Below, in pieces: positions 42,001 through 50,700 of a stretch of 64,000 bases of DNA (position 1 is the stretch's first letter; each line of letters starts with the position of its first letter). A program made the translations under genes and the position numbers. Origin of the DNA: a virus; IMG/VR virus record IMGVR_UViG_3300048011_000525, positions 51,583-115,582 of that record, one strand, 5' to 3'. Under the pieces are notes generated by a model. That model did not search any database. It was not told the origin of the DNA and was given only the letters and a program-made list of their open reading frames with translations.

Positions 42001-45000
42001 CCAGTAAATTGAATTGGCAGTGTAACTTGCATATTATCAGTTGAACTTGCTTCTAAGAAACTAGTACCGTCTGGATAGTTTAGTGTAAACTGTTCAAACC
42101 CTTGGAATTCGTCAACTGCATCTTCAACGTTAACATTAATTAATGGCCATACAGCGCCACCAAATACTGTTGAAATTTGTATGCTAGTATCGTCAATTAC
42201 ATCGATAATATAATAATCAAAGTTAGTAATAACTCCACCGAAAACCGGGCCACTAAAGTTAATTTTTTGTCCTACACGAAGTCTTTCAGTACTTTCAACA
42301 ATCATGCGATTGTTTTGATCACCAAGAGTACCAACAACTGCTACTTGACTTTGTGAACTTGATAGAACATCAATATCGTAAACTGTTGGAGTAAATGTAA
42401 TAACTTGATTTTGATAAAGTCTATGAAAATCTGCTCCGGATCCTAATGTTAATACATTATCAACAGCCCTAGCTGCAACAACTTCTTGTTGCCCAAATGA
42501 TTCTTTGGTTATATTAGCAAATTTAGTTATTGGATCATAGCTAGAAATAATACCGTATTGTCCAGCGCCTTTACCGGACGATACGCTTAAACGCATACCT
42601 TCGTATTCTGCTGCTGTTGAAACTTCTGACTGCGCTAGTACTAGATATTCGGTGTTTCCGCCCTGTGCATTGTTTGATTGAAAGTTATAACCTAAGCCGC
42701 CTTTTCTAATAATATTACTTTCTAACAATCTAGTTTGATATATAGATCCAGAACGTAACTCATCTGCAACTATTCTTGCATCTTGACCAGCACCTTGTAC
42801 ATTTATATTTGCATAAGATGTAGGCATATCGGCAAATGTTTCTAAGAAGAAATTCATAGTGTCACCAATTTCAATCTGTGTTCCGTAAAAGTTAGTATAT
42901 CCTGTAATACCGTCGACGCCTCGAGGATACAATCTAAATTGTAAATTTGTATTTTGTGCAGTTTCGTCATATACTGTATACTGTATTCTCCACCAACCAT
43001 CTGATAGGAAATTAGCTTTGATATTAGTTGGAGTTGTTTCGCTGTCAGTTAACACTTGAGTCGATACATCCTGTGATTCAAAGTTAAATCTTACATAGGA
43101 AGTCCTAGTTTCAAACCCACTAAAAATATTATAAAAATCTACATAGTTTGTGTCACCTTGTTTTACGTGTACACTAACTGTATACGGTAATGCACTTCCA
43201 GTTGGCACTGTTCCTACACTATCAAATGACTGAATTGCTGTAATACTCAATTCTTGTACTGTAATTACAATATCATTTACGTCATCTCTGCCGCCAAAGT
43301 TTGTACCTGCAAGAGTAATCTGGTTACCAACAACGTAGCCGCTGCCACTGTTGTTTAATGTAACTTCATAAAACTCACTAGTTACTGTAACATCAAATGT
43401 TGCGTCTATACCAGAACCTGAAATGTTTGTACCTGCAATATTAGTATATGTTCTACCTTGCGGAGATATAGTAACATCTTGATAAACGTATGCGCTATCT
43501 GACAGTGAAGTGTTTGCTGTTATTTTCCAGGCAAATTCACCATCGTACGGTGTTGTGTTTGCTCTAACAATTGAAATATTACCGTCTGTTTGCCAATATT
43601 CGTCTGGTAAATTATTACTTAATAAGCTATTTGAATGTTTTAATAAATTAGTTGTAGAAGTAAAATAATCTTCGCCAGCGTGTTTATATTCTAATTTTAG
43701 TACTTCTGAGTTAGCACCTAGTGCAGATACTGGCAGTGCAATAGCATCGTTGTCTCTGTTGTTAACTGTGCCTGTTGCAGGTACTTCTGCAACGTCAAAT
43801 CCTTCAGCAACACAACCAAATGTACCATATGAACTGTTACCGTTTGTAGCACGAATACGTCCACCGTCTTCCGCAAAATATCCTGCATAGTTATAGTATG
43901 AAAACACAGAAACACACTCTGTTAATGAGTCGCCACCTGTACACCAAATTCCAATACCGTCTGATATAATTTGTGTAAAGTCATTTGAAACCATTGAGCG
44001 GTTGCCACCGTTATGTAGCGTACTATCAATTTTACATCCAGTACATCCTTTGCCAAAGTTAGTAACATTTTGGATATAAGGAGAACGTGCTGTAATCCAT
44101 ACACTAGTATCATCCGGTCCGGTGCCTGGATCAAAACCTACATATGCGCCGCCAGTTGGTCGTCTTGTTAAAAATTCGTTTTCTACAGACAATGTTCCTA
44201 ATAATCCTTTAAGTGTCATATTACGGACACCGCAGTCATTAGTTACTTGAATCATATCTCCAAGTGCTTCGCCGCCATATACATACATTGCTCCAATGTT
44301 AGTTGTTATTTCGACTTGATCACCGTCGGGTTCTTCTGACACACTAAATCTGTCAGATTCAATTGAACTACCAATTACATAATAAGTTTTACCAGGAATT
44401 ACATCGCCAATAACTGTACTAATTTCTTCAACTGGATTTAGTGATACAAACTGTACAGGAGTATTATGCTCCATATTAATTGTTGAACCAACAATGAATT
44501 GATTAATAAATCCAAACGTTCTTGTACATAATGTATTAACAGGTGCTGCTGGCTGTACAGTTGTGCCACGCAACTCGTCGCCGTTTAATGCTGTATTAGG
44601 TGGCATCTTAATAGGCAGGCGCTCATTATAAGTGCCTGATTTAATATTAATTGTTGAGTATGTGCCTTGGTTTTCTGGCGGGATGCTCTTAGGAGATCCG
44701 TCTAAGAATGGCTGTACTAATATTTTTTCTAATGCTCCTACAAAAGTAAGTGCATCGTCTTCGAGTACTAATCCATTATTAAAATACTGTGGTATTGGAT
44801 TTTGAACATTTTCTAACACTCGATAATCTTGTGCTGGTGCAGTGTTTGTAAGTGCTAATTCAATATTATTAAATAACTCTACAAAGAATTCTGCAAAAAA
44901 TTCTGCTTGTTCTGCAACAGTGTCATTTGTAAATCTATTTGTACTTTCGGTATTAAAGTATGATAGTGCTGCTCTAACAGTTTGTGCATTGCCGCCGCGT

Positions 45001-46919
45001 TTTAGATCGCGAATTACACCGTCAATAACAAGTTGTGCATCTCGAATTGTTTTATCATTATCAAAATTATAAGAACTATCAAACGGTTCGATGTTTTGAT
45101 TTTGTTGATATAAAAACCAATTGTATGTTTGTTCAACAATCCAATCTTTATTGTTTTCAAGTAATACTTTTGCATTTTGACGCAATGTGCCTAGTTTAAC
45201 TCTCTCACAAGCATATTTAATTGTTTTCCAAGCAGTATCCGGTGTAGTACCGTTAGTTGATAAATCTTCGCCATTTGTTGCAACATAATACACGTTCGGA
45301 GTAAAGTCAATGTCGCTCCAGGTTGGAAGTCCATTAACAACTTTAAGTACGTTACCGTTACTGCCAGTTTCTAATGGTGAATTGTTTTCTCCGTCGAAAA
45401 CAATTGTTTGTCCGAAATCAGTTAGACTATTTCTTTGATCGTGTTGTAAATATATTACCCAATATGTATTTTGTAAATCGTTATCTGGTCTAGATACTAA
45501 AGACGAAGTGTGTTCTAGTACACATTTATACGTTGCATTTTTCCAATAAGTTATATCATCGAGATTGTAAAGAGTGCTTTCACTCCATTTACCTTCCCAA
45601 TTAAATCCTGGAATTAATAGTTCCCAAATGCCTGCTTTTGCACCTGAAAAAGTTAATACTGCTTCGTCTGATATAGGTCCGTCTGGTGCTTCGTTAAGGA
45701 TAACTGTAGCGTACATAGACGCATTTGATGAGTCGTCGTCATAGCTTACTTCTCTAACTGTTTGTCCTCTACCAAAACCTTCGCCAGTAACAGTCATACC
45801 AACAGTAATTAAGTCTGATGCAACTGAGTCTGCTAAGTTAACTTGAATGCGTGTGCCAGCGGAGTTTTCTGCTTCGTAAGGTGCTTGTACTGTAAAATTG
45901 CCCGGATTTTCATTTATACTATCAACTAGTGCAACATATAAGTCGCCTCCGTGTCTAACTACATTACCAACTTTGTACTCGCTATTAGAAGACCATTGTC
46001 CTGAAATTTCATATGCTTCTGTAATTAATTCCCAAGCATCGGTTGAATCATCACCAAAAGTTGTACTTGGTGTGTTGCCAATATTGTTAATAATTTTAGA
46101 CTGGAATAAGTATCCGCCATATTGTACAACGTCACCTGGTTGATAAATTGCATTTAAATCATAAACTCCGTCAAAGTCTAAACCAGGAAGCCATTCTTCC
46201 CAATATGCTGATATAAAAGTTTCATAAAGTTCAGTTGAGTCAGCAAAGTCAACAAATTCTGCACTCGGAGCATGTCCCCAAATACATCTATATAGGCTTG
46301 GACCGTATTTTACAATATCATTTAGTTTATACCTTACTTGCGAACTATCTTGATTTGACGTTACATATTCGCCTTTCCAAGATACACCGTACTGCAACAG
46401 TTTCCAGTATTTCTCTGTACTATCTTCTACATCAGTATAATCTACTTCTAAACCTTCTAAATCTGTTGCTGCTGATACATGTGATACAATACATTCGTAA
46501 ACTGAGCCGCCGTAGTTTACAATATCACCTACACCATATGTAGTACTTGATGTCCATTCGCTTGCCCAAGTTTTAGACTCCGCATAAACGTCCCACTTGT
46601 CAATATCTAAATCAAGCACTGCTCCACTTAAATGCTGTTCGTTACATTTGTAAACAATACCACCAAAAATTACAATGTTATCTAGCGCATACTGAGTTAA
46701 TGGTTCCCATGGACCTTTCCAGGTCTGCCCAGTCATCATCAATTCCCACTTAGGTTCAGCTGCTCCTATGTCGTTGTAAAACTCATTTGATGTGTGCGGA
46801 ATCAAGCAAACATATGCTTTACCGTTAAACTGAACAATTTCATCTTTGTTGAAAAAGGTTTGGTCTCTCCATGGGCCTGCCCAACTAAAGCGTAATCTAC
46901 TAATTTTAAATTCTGACAT
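39057..46919 (-). CDS. Giant tail fibre/adhesin protein, 2620 aa (paralogue of the 4021-aa protein)
   Basis: The layout matches the 4021-aa protein but with one copy of the helix-rich repeat (IRDAQLVIDGVIRDLKRGGN, about residue 640). In order: seven WxGxWxxxxxYxxxDIVxYGGxxYxC modules (about 10-480); beta-helix (IKSGTYNERLPIKMPPNTAL; RNMTLKGLLGTL; RRPTGGAYVGFDPGTGP; RIRATNGNSSYGTFG, about 740-1040); a jelly-roll-like domain starting LLKHSNSLLSNNLPDEYWQ (about 1090-1370) with another domain nested in it; repeated disordered-to-beta segments each ending in FSVS or ISTVFGG (about 1450-1900); a propeller-like region (YGNGxFxA...SxDGxxW, about 1970-2220); and the C-terminal STDQDGNFRVGDLF and IPTQRAIRTYLASR. 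Role: tail fibre, probably glycan binding. Confidence 0.85.
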   Translation of the reverse strand: MSEFKISRLRFSWAGPWRDQTFFNKDEIVQFNGKAYVCLIPHTSNEFYNDIGAAEPKWELMMTGQTWKGPWEPLTQYALDNIVIFGGIVYKCNEQHLSGAVLDLDIDKWDVYAESKTWASEWTSSTTYGVGDIVNYGGSVYECIVSHVSAATDLEGLEVDYTDVEDSTEKYWKLLQYGVSWKGEYVTSNQDSSQVRYKLNDIVKYGPSLYRCIWGHAPSAEFVDFADSTELYETFISAYWEEWLPGLDFDGVYDLNAIYQPGDVVQYGGYLFQSKIINNIGNTPSTTFGDDSTDAWELITEAYEISGQWSSNSEYKVGNVVRHGGDLYVALVDSINENPGNFTVQAPYEAENSAGTRIQVNLADSVASDLITVGMTVTGEGFGRGQTVREVSYDDDSSNASMYATVILNEAPDGPISDEAVLTFSGAKAGIWELLIPGFNWEGKWSESTLYNLDDITYWKNATYKCVLEHTSSLVSRPDNDLQNTYWVIYLQHDQRNSLTDFGQTIVFDGENNSPLETGSNGNVLKVVNGLPTWSDIDFTPNVYYVATNGEDLSTNGTTPDTAWKTIKYACERVKLGTLRQNAKVLLENNKDWIVEQTYNWFLYQQNQNIEPFDSSYNFDNDKTIRDAQLVIDGVIRDLKRGGNAQTVRAALSYFNTESTNRFTNDTVAEQAEFFAEFFVELFNNIELALTNTAPAQDYRVLENVQNPIPQYFNNGLVLEDDALTFVGALEKILVQPFLDGSPKSIPPENQGTYSTINIKSGTYNERLPIKMPPNTALNGDELRGTTVQPAAPVNTLCTRTFGFINQFIVGSTINMEHNTPVQFVSLNPVEEISTVIGDVIPGKTYYVIGSSIESDRFSVSEEPDGDQVEITTNIGAMYVYGGEALGDMIQVTNDCGVRNMTLKGLLGTLSVENEFLTRRPTGGAYVGFDPGTGPDDTSVWITARSPYIQNVTNFGKGCTGCKIDSTLHNGGNRSMVSNDFTQIISDGIGIWCTGGDSLTECVSVFSYYNYAGYFAEDGGRIRATNGNSSYGTFGCVAEGFDVAEVPATGTVNNRDNDAIALPVSALGANSEVLKLEYKHAGEDYFTSTTNLLKHSNSLLSNNLPDEYWQTDGNISIVRANTTPYDGEFAWKITANTSLSDSAYVYQDVTISPQGRTYTNIAGTNISGSGIDATFDVTVTSEFYEVTLNNSGSGYVVGNQITLAGTNFGGRDDVNDIVITVQELSITAIQSFDSVGTVPTGSALPYTVSVHVKQGDTNYVDFYNIFSGFETRTSYVRFNFESQDVSTQVLTDSETTPTNIKANFLSDGWWRIQYTVYDETAQNTNLQFRLYPRGVDGITGYTNFYGTQIEIGDTMNFFLETFADMPTSYANINVQGAGQDARIVADELRSGSIYQTRLLESNIIRKGGLGYNFQSNNAQGGNTEYLVLAQSEVSTAAEYEGMRLSVSSGKGAGQYGIISSYDPITKFANITKESFGQQEVVAARAVDNVLTLGSGADFHRLYQNQVITFTPTVYDIDVLSSSQSQVAVVGTLGDQNNRMIVESTERLRVGQKINFSGPVFGGVITNFDYYIIDVIDDTSIQISTVFGGAVWPLINVNVEDAVDEFQGFEQFTLNYPDGTSFLEASSTDNMQVTLPIQFTGRSIGGIELGDTYYIHDVYENNKFSVSTALRNITVTDTSASDNSLLTSDTSVLTPLDAIIFKSGTLGGIQEKTRYYVNDIIDGTKFSIASDVITRTSTATEAITNLITVDSTAGFTVGSPIMFTGITFGEIANDTVYFIQVINDATSFTISATEGGAAVPLTTATGEVIVRTVLDEVILTTENGSVVGTLPGGKEELEAGRDLMEASFFTEIFGGVQSGTNYYVLQATDLGSTFELTLTDTDGGVVEFALDDETGSMQINAVGWDHINPGTPPTSAFDSTSVYEVSPRIEFDTPPFYQEGMTGFVNEDLVPQTIISNGFFPIVIPRYGNEVYTTSDYTAWDTKITLPQYGQAIDVDNPNENNGWIDGTYGNGCWFILSETGKNCLYSVSNGLTWLSVDLPTLSQGTYQKVQYGNGIFIAITRGAGEAYYSTDNCATWTSITSFNSIVSDNDQVDIAYGKGTFVIINGSSHEVLSNGPGDALDNWTVGSLDTAQDSTVNNWRSIKYGNGRFVAVSTDDRTAAYSFDGVTWYESTTNVKGTVLEYGQGVFVVINNESGICCTSFDGLQWDVQPIINQSLYSVIGFTFNADTKQGWFLTMDSTGQIANKISAGARAQAFASVTSQSLTDINMFEPGSGYTDDSFGPTIKIIDPNNSEEAVTDLRIGNGTLGAPSFVDFGSGYNTTSTGIALRGSGFSDQFQEGLRIIAKDITRFPAPGDNLQFEGNSEIYRVATATALRGTSIPNLEAVIQLSPQVDQADSPAHNTPFTIRSKFSQVRLTNHDFLNIGFGNEQQSNYPDLPENTNLEPQDEIQETNNGRVFYSSTDQDGNFRVGDLFAVEQATGIVTLSADEFGLDGLTELAIGGVALGGSPVTINAFSTDGTFVANSNNLIPTQRAIRTYLASRLSQGGADTFTGLLQAGTVKVGGPDIITSSVQEGGEGWQVKMPTLTNFDGPFGNSGWAGDGLAMAYFFKTLVDPTRGGQQ

Positions 46920-46945
46920 CTATGCGGTTCCTTAATTATCTAACG

Positions 46946-46953
46946 TATTTATT
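46946..46953 (-). promoter_or_regulatory. Late promoter of the 2620-aa fibre gene (AATAAATA)
   Basis: AATAAATACGTTAG on the minus strand, 26 nt before the ATG, abutting the stop codon of the upstream gene. Confidence 0.65.
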
Positions 46954-47397
46954 TTAATAGCCGCCGCCATTAATATTTCCGTTGTTAACATCTGCTTGTG
47001 TTTCTCCTGTTTTCGAATTTACAACTATTTGTGTAGGATCGTAAGTAAGAGATTGATTAATTCTAACTACAAGTTCGCCTTCTTCGTTAACATAGTAATA
47101 CATGTTTTTATTATCCCAACGATATTGGTCCCATTGTAAGTTTGTAAATGGACGACTATGGTCTTCTTCTAAACGGCCGTCAAAAAAGTTAACGCCGTAT
47201 TCAAATTCAGTAAAGTCATCTGCTGAGGAGCCTGGATTGTTTACTGTGATTGCATCAACGTCTTTTAACTGATCAATTTTTGCAAAAAATAATGTACCTT
47301 CGTCAGTTCTTCTTAATGCATAGAAATATCTAGGCTGTCCTGTGCCTAAAAGTTCGTTAATGCTAGGTGTTTGTCCTACGTAGTGTGTTGATGCCAT
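46954..47397 (-). CDS. Small virion structural protein, fibre-associated
   Basis: 147 aa, not firmly recognised. It contains RYFYALRRTDEGTLFFAKID, TVNNPGSSADDFTEFEYGVN, YYYVNEEGELVVRINQSLTY and a flexible Gly/Asn tail. The EYGVNFFDGRLEED and YRWDNKNMYYYVNEEG segments recall the short decorated modules of this phage's sheath and neck proteins. It lies between two fibre genes with a good RBS (AAGGAGATATAAG), so a fibre-joint or baseplate-attachment role is likely. Confidence 0.6.
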   Translation of the reverse strand: MASTHYVGQTPSINELLGTGQPRYFYALRRTDEGTLFFAKIDQLKDVDAITVNNPGSSADDFTEFEYGVNFFDGRLEEDHSRPFTNLQWDQYRWDNKNMYYYVNEEGELVVRINQSLTYDPTQIVVNSKTGETQADVNNGNINGGGY

Positions 47398-47408
47398 CTT
47401 ATATCTCC

Positions 47409-47738
47409 TTAAACAATTTCTACTGTACTAAGAACACAGTCTAAACTGTCACTTACATTTGAAGAAACATACAAGTTATTATTTGGTGCTAAAATTAGTT
47501 TTTCGCCGCCGTTTAGGACACGTAAACTAGTATTGGGGGGTACAATTAATTCTCTTGCATAATATCCTGTTGTACTTGTGTCGTCACGTAACTCTACATC
47601 GACAAGTACAACACCTTCAGTTAAGTTTGCTAAACTAAACCCGACTACAGTAATTCTTGCATTATCATTAGTTGCCAAAACTTCAGTTTGTTCTGTACCA
47701 ATGTTCGCTACTACTTTATTTTTAAATGTTGTTGCCAT
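47409..47738 (-). CDS. Small beta-sandwich virion protein B
   Basis: 109 aa, similar in pattern to the proteins at 26621 and 59359: EQTEVLATNDNARITVVGFSLAN, VLVDVELRDDTSTTGYY, ELIVPPNTSLRV, EKLILAPNNNLYVSSN. This suggests the same small beta-sandwich fold. It follows the 1739-aa fibre gene on the minus strand. AGGA lies 8-9 nt before the ATG. Confidence 0.6.
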   Translation of the reverse strand: MATTFKNKVVANIGTEQTEVLATNDNARITVVGFSLANLTEGVVLVDVELRDDTSTTGYYARELIVPPNTSLRVLNGGEKLILAPNNNLYVSSNVSDSLDCVLSTVEIV

Positions 47739-47739
47739 A

Positions 47740-47747
47740 TATTTATC
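47740..47747 (-). promoter_or_regulatory. Possible late promoter (GATAAATA), doubtful
   Basis: GATAAATA ends one base before the ATG at 47738 and overlaps an AGGA Shine-Dalgarno sequence. A transcript from it would start inside the gene, so it may be a chance match within the RBS. Confidence 0.25.
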
Positions 47748-50700
47748 CTAAAACTAGCACCGTTGAAAGTGCAATCTCCTCTGCTTCATTTCTTGTAATA
47801 CCAGACGAACTACCTGCTACTGATACCCAGTTTTCACCGTCCCAAATTTCAACACGACTGTCGTCTGTATTAAATCTTGTTTGACCTAATTCTGTAAATT
47901 CAACTGGTGGTCTTTGGCCACTTGGTCCTGTAGGAAGTACAACTCCGTAAGTACCATCAAATTTAACATACCCAGCACCGGCATTTTCAAATGTTGTTAA
48001 ACTATTAGCTAACGTGTTTCTAATAGTACTACCATTAAATGAGATGTTATCAAATTTTACACTGCCTGTACCGTTTGCTCTTAGAGCAAGATCCTTGTTT
48101 GCATTAGTAGTTTCAATTATATTACTATCAATACTAATATCGTCCACTTCAACTTTAGGAGCAGTAAGGCCGTCACTATCAATAGTAGCAACTGTTGATC
48201 CAGCAACATCAAATCTAATTGTATTGTCGTTGGTTCCTTCTGATAATTCAGCAGTAATTTTAGTATCGCCGTCAAGGTCTTCAACGCCTTTTAAGTTGAT
48301 CCAATTAGTTCCATTATATCCTTCGAATCTTTCTAGATCAGTGTTATATCTAATTTGTCCAGTTGCTACAGTTGGACGCTCTAGTGTAGTTCCTGTTGGA
48401 ATTTTAAGGGCGCCAGTTGCGGAAATATTTACTACACCGCTTCCTGGAGAAATAGTAAAGTCGCCAGCTGTAGTAATAGTACTTCCACTAAATGAGATAG
48501 CATCAAATACCACGCTACCAGTTCCGTTTGCACGAAGCTCTAAATCACTGTTTGACTGGGTTGTTGTAATGAAGTTATCATCAATTAAAATGTCCCCAGT
48601 ACTAAAACTGTTAGCAGTAATTTTACCACTACTTACAATGTTACCTACAGTAATAGTTCCGTTAACTATTAAATTTTGATCTACTATAAGATCATTACTA
48701 GGTATATAAATTTTTCCTGTGCCGTTTGCACGTAGTTCAAGATTTGAATCTGTTTCAGTAGTTGTAATTTTATTGCCGCTAACTTGAATGTCTTCAAATT
48801 GAACAACTGTTGCGCTAATAATTACATCGCCTTCAACATCTAAGTTACCTGTTAATGTAATATCACCTTCTTGTATTACATTGCCTGTATGCGTAATATT
48901 ACCAACAATATTTGTATTGCTTAGGACAGTATTTCCAGCAACAGTTAAGTTGTTGTCAATAACAACATTATTATTTGGAACATAGACTTCTCCAGTTCCA
49001 TTTGCACGTAGTTCTAAATTTGAATTACTTTGTGTAGTAGTAACAAAATTATCGTCGAGTAACAAATCACCAGTTGTAAAAGTATTTGTTGTAATATTTT
49101 CACTAACATTAATAGTCGTTAAGGTAGTTGTGCCTATAACATTTAAGTTGTTGTTTATTTCTACATTGTTATTAGGAATACTAATAATACCGTACTCAGT
49201 AGCACGTAAATCTAAGTCACTGTTTGATTGAGTAGTAGTAATAAAGTTATCATCAATTTTAATATTTTCAAACTGTGCTGTTCCTGTAGCAGATAAACTT
49301 CCAGTAATAGTATGATTACCAGTAATATTATGATTACCAGTTTGTACTGTATTGCCGGTTTGTGTTACATCGCCGTCTATATTAATATCTTGCAAACTTG
49401 TTGTTCCGGCAACGGTTAGATCGTTATCAATAACAACATTATTATTTGGAATATAAACTTTTCCAGTTCCGTTTGCACGTAAATCTAAATTACTATTTGA
49501 CTGAGTAGTTTCGATAAAGTTTTCATCGATTAGAATATTACTTGTACTAAACCTATGAGCTGTAATTAGTCCTGTAGTAAGTAAATTACTAGAAATATTA
49601 ATATTTCCGTCTACTGTTAAATCGTTAACAATTTTTACATCATTATTTGGTATTAAGATTTCACCAGTACCTGATGCACGTAATTCTAAGTCTGCATTTG
49701 ATGTAGTTGTAGTAATAAAATTATCGTCAACTAATATCTCTTCAAACTGTGCTGAACCGGTTACATCTAAATCTTGAGTTACAATAACATTACCTGTTAT
49801 AGAAGTGTCACCAGTTTGTATGTAGTCACCGATATGTGTAATTACACCTGTAACTGTAACGTCATCGTTGAATGTAGTTGTTCCATCTACTGTTAGATCA
49901 TTATTAATTTGTACATTGTTATTTGGTATTAGTATTTCACCTGTACCACTAGCACGTAAATCTAAATCCGAATTACTATCTGTAGTTTGAATTACATTTC
50001 CAGCAATATCGATATTACCATTACTAATTGCGCCTGCAATATCAAAATTGCCGGTTTGTATATAATTGCCAGTATGAGTAACTAAACCGTTTATAGTTGT
50101 GTTTTGTAAGTCTGTTGCACCGCTTACTGTTAGTGCTTGACTAAATGTAACATCATTAGTTGGTATGTTTATAGTACCAGTGCCTGCTGCACGTAACTCT
50201 AAATCACTATTAGTATCGGTTGTTTCAATAGTGCTGCCATCAATTTGAATATTGCCATTTGTAAACGATCCAGTAATTGTATAATTACCAGTTTGTGTAG
50301 TATTACCTATGTGCGAAATAGTACCTGTTACAGTAGTACCTTGTAAGTTAGTTGCACCACTAACAGTTAAATTATTGTCTATTTGTACATCATTATTTGG
50401 AACATAAATCTCACCAGTTCCGCTTGCACGTAACTCTAAATCACTGTTTGACGATGTTGTTGTAATTACATTACCAGCAATATCAATATTGCCATTACTA
50501 ATTGAACCTGCAATATCAAAGTTACCAGTTTGTATATAATCGCCAATGTGAGTAATTGTTCCAGTAATATTAGTATTAGCTAGTGTTGTTACGCCGCTAA
50601 CAGTTAAATTATTGTCTATTTGTACATTATTATTTGGAACATAAATTTCACCAGTGCCGTTAGCACGTAGTTCTAAGTCACTGTTTGACGCAGTTGTAGT

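Noticed and set aside
47740-47747. Late promoter for the 109-aa gene
   Set aside because: The motif overlaps the Shine-Dalgarno and would start transcription inside the gene, so I list it only at low confidence.
48014-48679. Plus-strand ORFs inside the fibre genes (for example 48014-48679, 53740-54393, 50708-51148, 2908-3513)
   Set aside because: They are antisense to long repeat-rich genes with recognisable proteins, lack RBSs, and encode low-complexity Val/Leu/Pro/Ser products that mirror the codon bias of the real strand.
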